This document shows, one piece after another, positions 36,461 to 45,087 of a DNA stretch of 64,000 nucleotides. The stretch covers positions 1 through 64,000 of the forward strand of contig JALFLM010000199.1 of the NCBI GenBank assembly GCA_022774705.1, read 5' to 3'. The number at the start of each line of letters is the position of its first letter. Positions within the stretch are counted from its first letter, which is position 1. The notes beneath the pieces were generated by a model, which made no database searches, was not told the DNA's origin, and saw only the letters and a list, made by a program, of their open reading frames with translations. A program made the translations under genes and the position numbers. Source of the DNA: Lachnospiraceae bacterium (GTDB lineage Bacteria; Bacillota; Clostridia; Lachnospirales; Lachnospiraceae).

Positions 36461-37072
36461 ATGAGTTACGTAAAAGTAGGTGTGGCAGGTCCGGTCGGTT
36501 CCGGCAAGACTGCATTAATTGAGATTTTAACAAGAAAGCTGGCAAAGGAATACAGCATCGGAGTTATTACCAATGATATCTATACGCAGGAGGATGCGGA
36601 GTTTCTCTGTAAGAACAGCGTGCTGCCCCGGGAGAGGATCGTCGGCGTGGAAACCGGAGGATGTCCTCATACGGCTATTCGTGAAGATGCTTCCATGAAT
36701 CTGGAGGCGGCAGATGAGCTGATTGAAAAATTCCCTGATATCGAGCTGCTGTTTATTGAAAGCGGCGGGGACAATCTGTCGGCAACCTTCAGTCCGGAGC
36801 TTGCAGATGCTACCATTTTCGTAATTGATGTGGCAGAAGGTGATAAAATTCCCAGAAAAGGAGGCCCCGGTATCACACGTTCCGATCTTCTTGTCATCAA
36901 TAAAATTGATCTGGCGCCCATGGTCGGTGCGGATCTGTCAGTTATGGAAAGGGATTCGAAAAAGATGCGCGGAAACCGGCCGTTTGTATTTACCAATATC
37001 CGCAGCGATGAAGGAATCGACAAAGTGATCGACTGGCTGAAAAAAGATGTACTTATGGAGGATCTGAAATAA
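36461..37072 (+). CDS. ureG: Urease accessory GTPase UreG
   Basis: UreG is the SIMIBI GTPase that powers nickel insertion into urease. The 203-residue product starts [20 protein letters not shown] (P-loop). It has [13 protein letters not shown] and the metal-binding Cys-Pro-His in [18 protein letters not shown]. It also has [20 protein letters not shown] and the base-specificity motif NKIDLAP. ACAGGAGG precedes the ATG at 36461; the frame extends upstream but without support. Confidence 0.97.
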   Translation: MSYVKVGVAGPVGSGKTALIEILTRKLAKEYSIGVITNDIYTQEDAEFLCKNSVLPRERIVGVETGGCPHTAIREDASMNLEAADELIEKFPDIELLFIESGGDNLSATFSPELADATIFVIDVAEGDKIPRKGGPGITRSDLLVINKIDLAPMVGADLSVMERDSKKMRGNRPFVFTNIRSDEGIDKVIDWLKKDVLMEDLK

Positions 37073-37075
37073 TAT

Positions 37076-38035
37076 ATGAGTGACAGAATGGACAGTTGTG
37101 TGGAAAAATATGAAGGGTATGCGGAAAATCCGGCAGAGAAGTATGAACAGGAGCTGCAGGAAAGCAGCTTTGGCAGGACTTCACAGGTATTTATCAGAAC
37201 GGAGGCTTTAAAGGGTTCTACGGAACTTGCAGATGTGTATTTTACAGCTCCCTTTAAGGTAATGCGTCCCTTTGCCGGAGAAAACGGATGGAAACAGATC
37301 ATGATCATGTCTGTTTCCGCCGGAACCATGGCCGGGGACAGACAGCGCTACCGTCTGGAAATAGGTTCGGGAAGCCGGGTGGAGATTACCTCCCAGGCTT
37401 ATGAGAAAATCCACCGCATGAAAGAAGGATTTGCTGAAAGAGAGACGGAAATCACCGTGGAGCAGGATGCAATTCTGTATTACCGCCCGCAGCCGGTAAT
37501 CCCCTTTGCAGGCTCCGATTTCCGCAGCCGTACGGTGATTCATCTTCGGGGAAAGGACGCCCGCCTGATTATGAGTGACATACTCTGCTCCGGACGGGCT
37601 GCCATGGGGGAACATTTTGCCTACCGGTATTATGGCAATCTGGTGGAAATCTATAAAGGAACCGGGGAAAATCAAAAAGCAGATGAAGGAGAAAGCGAAG
37701 ATAAAAAGACACTGACGGAAAAAAAACGGGAATATCTGTACTATCGTGATAATACAAAATATTCTCCATGCGAAAATAAAATGGATATGACGGGATTCGG
37801 CATGTATGAAGGGTACGGATATCTGCTGAATCTGCTGTTCAGTAATATTCCTGTTGATAAAGAAGAAATGGAAAAGATACGGAGTATCATCGAAAAAGCT
37901 GAGAGTGAACAGATTACAGGAGGATGCAGCCGCACATGGGACGGAGATCTGGTGCTCCGGGCACTGGGGATGAGTGCGGAAAAGCTGGAAAACCTGTCGG
38001 AAAGAATTGTGAAGGAAGTAATGGAGAATATGTAA
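37076..38035 (+). CDS. ureD: Urease accessory protein UreD (UreH)
   Basis: UreD is the scaffold that binds urease and UreFG, with a tunnel for nickel. The 319-residue product has the family blocks YFTAPFKVMRPF, MSVSAGTMAGDRQRYRLEIG and TSQAYEKIH, then YYRPQPVIPFAGSDFRS. It begins 4 bp after the ureG stop. A Lys/Glu-rich stretch near residues 200-220 is an insertion relative to shorter relatives. Its stop codon TAA forms the first bases of a TAACTGTTC repeat end. Confidence 0.9.
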   Translation: MSDRMDSCVEKYEGYAENPAEKYEQELQESSFGRTSQVFIRTEALKGSTELADVYFTAPFKVMRPFAGENGWKQIMIMSVSAGTMAGDRQRYRLEIGSGSRVEITSQAYEKIHRMKEGFAERETEITVEQDAILYYRPQPVIPFAGSDFRSRTVIHLRGKDARLIMSDILCSGRAAMGEHFAYRYYGNLVEIYKGTGENQKADEGESEDKKTLTEKKREYLYYRDNTKYSPCENKMDMTGFGMYEGYGYLLNLLFSNIPVDKEEMEKIRSIIEKAESEQITGGCSRTWDGDLVLRALGMSAEKLENLSERIVKEVMENM

Positions 38036-38232
38036 CTGTTCAGGACTCACTTTGAAAAATTGTAAAAATCGGAACTATTTGGGCGAAAAACTTGTATTTG
38101 TCAGAATTAAGTGGTAAACTCCTTGTTTGAAATTTAGAAAATATTAAAAAAATCTAAAATTTATATAAACATAATTGCTGTATGAATGTTATATGAAATT
38201 TTAGAATCAGAATTCAAAAGGAGAGATTTACG

Positions 38233-39894
38233 ATGAATGGTTTACTTATGATGCTGATCGCCATCGTTGTACTGGGTGCAGGTTATCTGGTTTACGGACG
38301 CTGGCTGGCAAAGACCTGGGGTGTTGACCCCGACGCAAAGACTCCGGCTTATGAACTTCGCGATGGCGTTGATTATGAACCGGCTGATACTCAGGTTGTT
38401 TTTGGTCATCAGTTTGCTTCTATCGCAGGTGCAGGCCCCATCAACGGACCGATTCAGGCAGCTGTTTTCGGTTGGGTACCTGTACTGTTATGGCTGCTGA
38501 TCGGTGGTGTGTTCTTTGGCGCTGTACAGGATTTCTCAGCCATGTACGCATCCGTTAAGAATAAAGGCCGTACAATCGGTTACATTATTGAAGAGTATAT
38601 CGGCAAGCTGGGCAAGAAGCTGTTTCTGCTGTTCTGCTGGCTGTTCTGTATTCTGGTAGTAGCAGCATTTGCCGATGTTGTAGACGGTACTTTTATGGGA
38701 TTTGCAGAAGATGGTTCCAAAATCGCAGCAAACGGTTCTGTTGCCATGACTTCTACTTTATTTATTGTAGAAGCAGTTGCTCTCGGATTTATTCTCCGCT
38801 ATGCAAAGCTTGGCAAGGTTCTGAATACGATTCTTGCAGTTGTTCTGCTGGTTGCAGGTGTTGTAATCGGTCTGAACTGCCCTATTTTCATTGCAAAGAG
38901 TACATGGCAGATCATTGTATTCCTTTATATTGCAGTGGCTTCTATTGTGCCTGTGTGGGCTCTGCTGCAGCCTCGTGATTACCTGAACAGTTATCTGCTG
39001 GTTATCATGATCGTAATGGCAGTTATCGGTGTTCTGTTCACAAATCCCACCATCAATCTGCCTGCATTTACCAGCTTCTATGTAGAAGGAAGCGGTTCCA
39101 TGTTCCCGATTCTGTTTGTAACCATCGCATGCGGCGCTGTTTCAGGTTTCCATTCACTGGTTTCTTCCGGTACTGCATCCAAGCAGATCAACAATGAAAA
39201 GGCAATGCTGCCCGTTTCCTTCGGTGCAATGCTTCTGGAATCCATGCTGGGTGTTATTTCCCTGATTGCAGTAGCAAGCTTTGCAGCAGGCGCTGCAGCT
39301 GAAGCCGGTTATACAACACCGCCTCAGATCTTCGCAGGTGCAATTGCAAACTTCATGGAAACTGTGGGCCTGCCTCACAACGTTATTTTCACACTGATCA
39401 ACCTGGCAGTATCCGCATTTGCACTGACCAGTCTGGACTCTGTTGCACGTATCGGACGTATGTCTTTCCAGGAACTGTTCCTGGATGCATCTATCGATGA
39501 TGACAACATGGAACCCTGGAGAAAAGTCGTTACCAGTAAATATTTCTCAACGATTATTACTCTGGTTCTGGCTTACATTCTGGCAAAAGCAGGATATGCC
39601 AATATCTGGCCGCTGTTCGGTTCCGCAAACCAGCTGTTATCCGCACTGGCACTGATTGCCTGCGCTGTTTACTTCAAGAAAACAAACCGCAAGGGCTGGA
39701 TGCTGTGGATTCCCATGCTGATTATGCTCTGCGTAACCATGACAGCTCTGGTACAGAAGATCATTGCTCTGGTAGCTGCTCCCACAGCAGGCAACCTGCT
39801 GCAGCTGGCGTTTGCCGTAGCACTGATGATTCTGGGCATTATTGTAGCAATTCAGGGGCTGAAGAAGCTGTTCCTGGAAAAAGAAGAAGCGTAA
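38233..39894 (+). CDS. cstA: CstA-family transporter (carbon starvation protein)
   Basis: This 553-residue polytopic membrane protein has the CstA signature FGHQFASIAGAGPINGPIQA near residue 58, VSGFHSLVSSGTASKQINNE and FALTSLDSVARIGRM. It is shorter than the roughly 700-residue enterobacterial CstA, as is common in clostridia. Members take up pyruvate or peptides during starvation. The start follows AAAAGGAGAG. TTGTAT and TAAACT with 17 bp between them, at 38092-38120, form a possible weak promoter. The TAA stop overlaps the start of an interspersed repeat. Confidence 0.92.
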   Translation: MNGLLMMLIAIVVLGAGYLVYGRWLAKTWGVDPDAKTPAYELRDGVDYEPADTQVVFGHQFASIAGAGPINGPIQAAVFGWVPVLLWLLIGGVFFGAVQDFSAMYASVKNKGRTIGYIIEEYIGKLGKKLFLLFCWLFCILVVAAFADVVDGTFMGFAEDGSKIAANGSVAMTSTLFIVEAVALGFILRYAKLGKVLNTILAVVLLVAGVVIGLNCPIFIAKSTWQIIVFLYIAVASIVPVWALLQPRDYLNSYLLVIMIVMAVIGVLFTNPTINLPAFTSFYVEGSGSMFPILFVTIACGAVSGFHSLVSSGTASKQINNEKAMLPVSFGAMLLESMLGVISLIAVASFAAGAAAEAGYTTPPQIFAGAIANFMETVGLPHNVIFTLINLAVSAFALTSLDSVARIGRMSFQELFLDASIDDDNMEPWRKVVTSKYFSTIITLVLAYILAKAGYANIWPLFGSANQLLSALALIACAVYFKKTNRKGWMLWIPMLIMLCVTMTALVQKIIALVAAPTAGNLLQLAFAVALMILGIIVAIQGLKKLFLEKEEA

Positions 39895-39969
39895 CTGTTC
39901 AAATCTATTTGGCGGATATGCCGCACCGAGGAAACACAAAGTGTTTTCGAGGTTGGCTCTGAACAGTTA
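39892..39969 (+). repeat. Interspersed structured repeat, copy B
   Basis: The outer arms TAACTGTTCA (39892-39901) and TGAACAGTTA (39960-39969) pair perfectly. Inside are a GGCG-GATA-TGCC hairpin and a GAAACAC/GTGTTTTC hairpin, giving a three-way shape. Positions 39911-39969 match 44994-45052 at 53 of 59 bases. The first three bases are the stop codon of cstA. Confidence 0.88.
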
Positions 39970-39992
39970 CAGAAATATTACGATAGGTAAAG

Positions 39993-40046
39993 AAACGGGA
40001 CTTTCCGTGCCGGACTGAGGCTGCTCCGGGCGGAAAGTCCCGTTTT
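39993..40046 (+). terminator. Strong terminator downstream of cstA
   Basis: AAACGGGACTTTCCG and CGGAAAGTCCCGTTT pair perfectly over 15 bases, with a 23-base loop and TTTT. It ends the cstA transcript after the structured repeat. The remaining sequence up to 40290, in a gap of 396 bp, shows no other clear feature. Confidence 0.9.
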
Positions 40047-40290
40047 GCGTTGTGTACATTTTGCGATGCATGCAGAGTGTGTGCTGTGTCTGTATGAATA
40101 CAGGTTTTCTTCTTCTGTTAGTTTTTTAATGCGGTAATTGGCACCACGTATACTCCGTCAGAGCGCCGGTAAGCAGCATTGGCCCATCTTTACACAATTT
40201 TAATGTCAGAACGGAAATTCTAACACACATTTCACGGGAACTATGGAATACTTAAAATAACATCAGAAAAAACCGGACGGAGGTGATCCC

Positions 40291-40422
40291 ATGAAAGTGA
40301 TTTTTTTGATTGTGTCAGTAATAGCTGTACTGGTGTACGGTGATTCTGTTATGAAAAAGGTTGATGCATTTCTGGAAAAAAATCAGATGGCGATCAGCCG
40401 GGAAGATACGGAAGATAAATGA
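40291..40422 (+). CDS. Small membrane peptide of 43 residues
   Basis: The peptide begins MKVIFLIVSVIAVLVYG, a single hydrophobic span, followed by a charged helix-like tail (VMKKVDAFLEKNQMAISRED). It has an excellent ribosome binding site, GGAGGTGAT, at the ideal distance. It lies between cstA and the KdpD-like kinase gene and is followed by a terminator, so it is probably its own unit. I do not recognise a family. It could be a small regulatory subunit of a nearby membrane protein; that is inference. Confidence 0.65.
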   Translation: MKVIFLIVSVIAVLVYGDSVMKKVDAFLEKNQMAISREDTEDK

Positions 40423-40451
40423 TAACTATAAAGAAATCTGAACAGTAATAC

Positions 40452-40487
40452 AATAAAGGGCTGGTCTGAAAGGGCCGGCTTTTTTAT
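40452..40487 (+). terminator. Terminator after the small membrane peptide
   Basis: AATAAAGGGCTGG and CCGGCTTTTTTATT form an imperfect stem with a T run. It sits between the 43-residue peptide and the sensor kinase gene. Confidence 0.7.
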
Positions 40488-40543
40488 TGTGTAAAATGCA
40501 TTTCCGTGATAATATCTTCATAGCAAGACGGGAGGCGCGTATT

Positions 40544-42580
40544 ATGGATGAACATATTCTGGTCTGCCTTTCTTCAGCTCCGTCCAATGAGAAGATTATC
40601 CGTACGGCGGCGCGGATGGCAAAGGCTTTTGACTGTCAGTTTACGGCTCTTTTTGTGGAGACGCCGGATTTTCATGCCCAGACGCCGGAGAATAAAAGGC
40701 GCCTGCAGGAGAACAGCAGTCTGGCGGAGCATCTCGGCGCGAAAATTGAGACTGCTTACGGAGAGGATGTGCCGTATCAGATTTCCGAATTTGCCCGGCT
40801 GTCGGGGGTTACTTCCATCGTTTTGGGCAGCAGCGTGGTGACAAGGAAGCATTTTCTGCGTAAGCCCACGCTGACGGATCAGCTGATTTCCTATGCACCG
40901 GGAATCGATATCCACATTATACCGGATTACAATACAGACGTGAATTACCGGCCGCGGAAAATGAGAACGAATCAGAGATCTGATATTCTGAGAAATGTGG
41001 TAAAAAGTGTAGGGGTGCTTCTGGGGGCTACGGGCCTCAGCCTGCTTTTTTATAATCTGGGATTTACCAATGCCAATATTATCATGGTATATATTCTGGG
41101 TGTGCTGCTGACTTCCGTGGCTACGTCACATCAGATCTACAGTCTGATATCCTCTGTGGCCAGTGTATTTATCTTCAATTATCTGTTTACTACGCCGCGT
41201 TTTACACTGACTGCCTACGAAACAGGGTATCCGGTCACGTTTGTGGTTATGTTTCTGACTGCATTTATTACGGGGACATTTGCCATGCGGTATAAGGAGC
41301 AGGCAAGACAGTCCGCGAAGATCGCCTACCGGACCAGGATTCTTTTCGATACGGACCAGCTCCTTTCCAAGGCGAAAAATAAGGATGAGATTCTGAATGC
41401 AGCGGCGGAGCAGATTGTCAAGCTGCTGAGGCGGAATACGGTGATTTTTGAGGTGAACAGGGGGGAACCGGCGGGGCTGCGTCTGTTTCGGGGCAGTATG
41501 GAGGAGAATAATGCGGATACCGGAAACTGTCAGCGGTATGATCTTCAGAGAGAACTGCCCACTGTAAAATGGGTGGTGATGCACAATCATTCCGCCGGTG
41601 CCACCACTGATACGCTGTCGGATTCCCGTTATCTGTATCTGGCATTGCGTGTCAATGAGCGGGTTTACGGCGTGGTTGGAATCGAGGCGGAAAACAATCC
41701 TCTGGATGCGTCGGATCACGGCATACTGCTTTCCATTCTGGGGGAATGTGCGCTGGCTCTGGAAAATGAGAAAAATGCCCGGGAGAAGGAGGCTGCCATG
41801 GTGATGGCGGAAAATGAGCGCCTGCGGGCCAATCTGCTGCGGACGATTTCCCATGACCTGCGAACGCCGCTGACAACCATTTCCGGCAATGCCAGCAATC
41901 TGCTGAGCAATGGAAGCAGCTTTGATGAGGAGACGAAACAGCAGATATATTCCGATATATATGATGATTCCATGTGGCTCATCAATCTGGTGGAAAATCT
42001 GCTGTCTGCCACGCGGATCGAGGAAGGCCGCATGACGCTTCGCACCACCACGGAGCTGCTCAGCGATATTGTGGAGGAGGCTGTGCATCATATCAGGCGG
42101 AAGGCTGCAGGACATCAGCTATCGGCTGAATATGAGGACGATCTGCTGCTGGTCAGAGCAGACGCCAGACTGGTGGTACAGGTGATCACCAATATTGTGG
42201 ATAATGCGGTGAAATATACGCCGCCCGGGTCATCCATACAGATTACCACGCGGAGAATTGAGACTGACGGAGAATACAGAAAGTCCGGAAAGCCGGATAG
42301 AATGAATACCATGGCAGAGATTCGCATTGCTGATAACGGCGGCGGGATTTCTGATGAAGAGAAAACGAGAATATTCGATAAATTTTACTGCGGAGCAAAC
42401 AGGATTGCGGACAATCGTCGCAGTCTGGGGCTGGGACTGTACCTTTGCAGGGCCATTGTGGAGGCGCATGGAGGCACCATCTGCGTGACGGACAATCAGC
42501 CCCGGGGAGCTGTATTCAGCTTTACCCTTCCGCTGGAGGAGGTTACACTGCATGAGCAAAATAATGATACTTGTGGTTGA
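40544..42580 (+). CDS. KdpD-like sensor histidine kinase, truncated at the N-terminus
   Basis: The 678-residue product starts with the universal-stress-protein-like domain of KdpD (MDEHILVCLSSAPSNEK, residues 1-125). It continues with four membrane segments of the DUF4118 type (about 150-250), a GAF-like region, and the kinase core. The phospho-accepting histidine is in ISHDLRTPLTT (residue 437), and DNGGGISDEE and GLGLYLCRAIVEAHGG complete the ATPase part. The roughly 200-residue N-terminal KdpD domain with its own Walker motif is missing. CGGGAGG precedes the ATG at 40544. No kdpFABC pump genes are nearby, so the target is unclear. Confidence 0.88.
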   Translation: MDEHILVCLSSAPSNEKIIRTAARMAKAFDCQFTALFVETPDFHAQTPENKRRLQENSSLAEHLGAKIETAYGEDVPYQISEFARLSGVTSIVLGSSVVTRKHFLRKPTLTDQLISYAPGIDIHIIPDYNTDVNYRPRKMRTNQRSDILRNVVKSVGVLLGATGLSLLFYNLGFTNANIIMVYILGVLLTSVATSHQIYSLISSVASVFIFNYLFTTPRFTLTAYETGYPVTFVVMFLTAFITGTFAMRYKEQARQSAKIAYRTRILFDTDQLLSKAKNKDEILNAAAEQIVKLLRRNTVIFEVNRGEPAGLRLFRGSMEENNADTGNCQRYDLQRELPTVKWVVMHNHSAGATTDTLSDSRYLYLALRVNERVYGVVGIEAENNPLDASDHGILLSILGECALALENEKNAREKEAAMVMAENERLRANLLRTISHDLRTPLTTISGNASNLLSNGSSFDEETKQQIYSDIYDDSMWLINLVENLLSATRIEEGRMTLRTTTELLSDIVEEAVHHIRRKAAGHQLSAEYEDDLLLVRADARLVVQVITNIVDNAVKYTPPGSSIQITTRRIETDGEYRKSGKPDRMNTMAEIRIADNGGGISDEEKTRIFDKFYCGANRIADNRRSLGLGLYLCRAIVEAHGGTICVTDNQPRGAVFSFTLPLEEVTLHEQNNDTCG

Positions 42581-43250
42581 GGATGATGCGCCTGTGCGCA
42601 ATCTGATTACGACCACATTGAAGGCACATGATTACCGCTATATAACGGCAGCTACCGGTGAAGGCGCGGTGATGGAAACGGCGTCTCATAATCCCGATGT
42701 AATTTTCCTGGATCTGGGGCTGCCGGATATCGATGGGGTGGAGGTAATCCGGCGCATCCGCACCTGGTCCAATATTCCCATCATCGTAATCAGCGCAAGA
42801 AGTGAGGATACGGATAAAATCGATGCCCTCGATGCGGGAGCTGATGATTACCTGACGAAGCCCTTTTCGGTGGAAGAACTGCTGGCAAGGCTGCGGGTTA
42901 CCCAGCGACGTCTGGCGCTGATGCAGAATAATAATGCGCAGCAGGCCATGTTCATTAACGGTCAGCTGCGCATCGATTATGCGGCAGGGTGCGCATTTCT
43001 GGGGGAGGAGGAACTTCACCTTACGCCCATTGAATACAAGCTTCTGTGTCTTCTGGCCCGCAACACGGGCAAGGTGCTGACCCACAAATTCATCACCCAG
43101 AGTATCTGGGGAAGCAGCTGGGAAAATGATGTAGCTTCCCTGCGGGTATTTATGGCGACGCTGCGCAAAAAGCTGGAAAGCAGACCGGGTTCACCCCAGT
43201 ATATTCAGACCCATATCGGAATCGGATACAGGATGCTGAAGATTGAATAA
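42552..43250 (+). CDS. KdpE-like response regulator (OmpR family)
   Basis: The 232-residue product has a receiver domain (MILVVEDDAPVRNLI; phospho-acceptor aspartate in VIFLDLGLPDIDG; DYLTKPFSVEEL). A winged-helix DNA-binding domain follows (HLTPIEYKLLCLLARNTGKV, RKKLESRPGSPQYIQTHIGI). It overlaps the kinase gene by 29 bp, so the two are made together. The nearest relatives are KdpE proteins, but no Kdp pump is in the window. Confidence 0.93.
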   Translation: MSKIMILVVEDDAPVRNLITTTLKAHDYRYITAATGEGAVMETASHNPDVIFLDLGLPDIDGVEVIRRIRTWSNIPIIVISARSEDTDKIDALDAGADDYLTKPFSVEELLARLRVTQRRLALMQNNNAQQAMFINGQLRIDYAAGCAFLGEEELHLTPIEYKLLCLLARNTGKVLTHKFITQSIWGSSWENDVASLRVFMATLRKKLESRPGSPQYIQTHIGIGYRMLKIE

Positions 43251-43289
43251 GTGACTGCGGAGGTCTGTTTTTTTACTGTTGCTGCAGAT

Positions 43290-43341
43290 TTAATCAATTA
43301 CGATTTACTAAAGTATAAATTAGTAAATCGTAATTGACTAA
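43290..43341. promoter_or_regulatory. Long AT-rich inverted repeat upstream of the AAA ATPase gene
   Basis: TCAATTACGATTTACTA (43294-43310) and its exact complement TAGTAAATCGTAATTGA (43321-43337) form a 17-bp perfect dyad with a 10-base centre. Pairing extends to 21 bp with one mismatch. It ends about 65 bp before the ATPase gene. There is no T run to suggest a terminator. An operator, a cruciform or a recognition site for the downstream protein are all possible. Confidence 0.8.
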
Positions 43342-43405
43342 AATAAAAAAAGGCGGTATAGTGTATTTACAGGAATTGCAGTGATCGATAATCGGAGGTG
43401 AAATT

Positions 43406-44812
43406 ATGTTTATTGGCAGGGAACGGGAACTGGCTTCATTAAACAGGATGTACACATCGGATAGATTTGAGTTTGCAGTCATTTACGGACGGCGCCGTGT
43501 GGGAAAAACGGCATTGATCAGCAGGTTTATCAGTGATAAAAAAGCCGTTTATTTTATGGGTGTGGAAAGCAATGCCAAACAGAACCTGGAAAATCTCAGC
43601 AGAAGTATTATGGAATTCAGAGGAGATATGTATGCAGATACTTCTTTTCTATCGTTTCAGGCGGCACTGGAGTATGTTTTTCAGCTGGCAGAAAAAGAGC
43701 GTATCATTCTGGCAATTGATGAGTATCCTTATGTCGCCCGGTCTTCCGAAAGTCTTGCATCAACACTTCAGCTTCTGATCGATAAATACAAAGAGAATTC
43801 AAAATTGATGCTGATTCTCTGTGGTTCTTCCATGTCCTATATGGAAGATCATGTACTTGCCTATAAAGCACCGCTGTATGGAAGACGGACAGCGCAGATG
43901 AAAATACTGCCGTTTGATTTTGCGGATACCTGCCGTTATTTTAAAAACTTTTCAGATATGGACAAGGCATTGATTTATGGAATTGTGGGTGGTACACCCC
44001 AGTATTTTCTTCAGATGGATGATCGGTTAAGTATGGAGGAAAATATTAAGAATACGTTTTTGAATCCAACATCCTCTCTTTTTGAGGAACCGGAAAATCT
44101 GCTGAAGCAGGAAGTAAGGGAGCCGGCTCTGTACAATGCCATTATTACGGCTATTGCAACGGGTGCATCGCGTATGGCTGATATTTCTGCAAAAATTGGT
44201 GAAAGTACAAGTGTCTGTACTTCGTATCTGAAAAATCTGGTGGAGCTTGGACTGGTTCGAAAAGAAACTCCCTATGGAGAAAAAGCGTCGCGCAGGTCGA
44301 TTTATGTGATTGATGATAATATGTTCCGGTTCTGGTATCGGTTTGTGCCTGCCAACAACTCGATTATTGCCAGAGGAGCGGCTGATCTGGCATATAAGCG
44401 GATTGAACCGCTGTTATCCGATTATATGGGCAGAATATTTGAACAGATATGTACGCAGTATCTGTGGAAACTGCTGCTGGATGGGAAATCTCCTGTTGAA
44501 TTTTCTGAGCTGGGACGCTGGTGGGGAACTGATCCGTCCACCCGCAGCCAGACTGAGATTGATATCATGGGAGAGCAGGATAAAGATACTGCATTGTTTG
44601 GCGAATGCAAGTGGACGAATGAAAAGGTTGATCTGGGAGTTCTGGAAACTTTGAAGAAACGAAGCGGGCTGTTTCATCACCGCAATGTTTCTCTGTATCT
44701 GTTTTCCAGAACAGGGTTTACCAGCGGCTGCATTGATGCAGCAGATGAGGCCGGCAATGTTATGCTGGTCACTTATCAGGATATTCTGAATGATATGATT
44801 TTCTGCGAATAA
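43406..44812 (+). CDS. AAA ATPase with C-terminal DUF234 nuclease-like domain
   Basis: The 468-residue protein starts MFIGRERELASLNRMY. It has Walker A GRRRVGKTAL (lysine 34), Walker B ILAIDEYPYVA and the sensor-like LILCGSSMSYMED, as in the archaeal-type STAND-like ATPase family. A winged-helix part follows. The C-terminal DUF234 domain shows a PD-(D/E)xK-like pattern: glutamate 384 and aspartate 386 in TEIDIMG, then glutamate 400 and lysine 402 in FGECKW. Members are widespread, often in variable regions, and their role is unknown. It is a single gene between unrelated operons. Confidence 0.85.
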   Translation: MFIGRERELASLNRMYTSDRFEFAVIYGRRRVGKTALISRFISDKKAVYFMGVESNAKQNLENLSRSIMEFRGDMYADTSFLSFQAALEYVFQLAEKERIILAIDEYPYVARSSESLASTLQLLIDKYKENSKLMLILCGSSMSYMEDHVLAYKAPLYGRRTAQMKILPFDFADTCRYFKNFSDMDKALIYGIVGGTPQYFLQMDDRLSMEENIKNTFLNPTSSLFEEPENLLKQEVREPALYNAIITAIATGASRMADISAKIGESTSVCTSYLKNLVELGLVRKETPYGEKASRRSIYVIDDNMFRFWYRFVPANNSIIARGAADLAYKRIEPLLSDYMGRIFEQICTQYLWKLLLDGKSPVEFSELGRWWGTDPSTRSQTEIDIMGEQDKDTALFGECKWTNEKVDLGVLETLKKRSGLFHHRNVSLYLFSRTGFTSGCIDAADEAGNVMLVTYQDILNDMIFCE

Positions 44813-44890
44813 AAATGCACAAAAAATGTATAAAGATGCTTTACTGTATTGACAATCCGTTCTTTGAGTGATAGTCTGTCATTATCTGAT

Positions 44891-44947
44891 TTACAGCCCC
44901 TGTTACGGCGTGTTCTGGAAATGCGGCGTTTTGTTCAGGGGCTGTAA
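44891..44947. terminator. Hairpin after the AAA ATPase gene
   Basis: TTACAGCCCCTG (44891-44902) and CAGGGGCTGTAA (44936-44947) form a perfect 12-bp stem around 33 bases. No T run follows, so it may stabilise messages rather than end them. Confidence 0.6.
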
Positions 44948-44993
44948 CTGACTGATTGAACAGAGCTGCGGTGTGGTAAGCTGGCCGGCTCCG

Positions 44994-45052
44994 GGCGGAT
45001 ACGCCGCACCGGGGAAACGCACAGCGTTTTCAAGGTTGGCTCTGAACAGTTA
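44994..45052 (+). repeat. Interspersed structured repeat, copy C
   Basis: This copy matches 39911-39969 at 53 of 59 bases. The GGCG-GATA-CGCC hairpin and the GAAACGC/GCGTTTTC hairpin are kept. In the second one a base pair has changed from A-T to G-C on both sides at once. It ends in GGCTCTGAACAGTTA, 35 bp before the amino-acid transporter gene. Confidence 0.88.
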
Positions 45053-45087
45053 TATTATTTTTCATAATGGAGAGAAGGAGAACTGCT

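Noticed and set aside
41126..42115. Open frame of 329 codons on the minus strand
   Set aside because: It is antisense to the KdpD-like kinase and has no ribosome binding site or recognisable domain.
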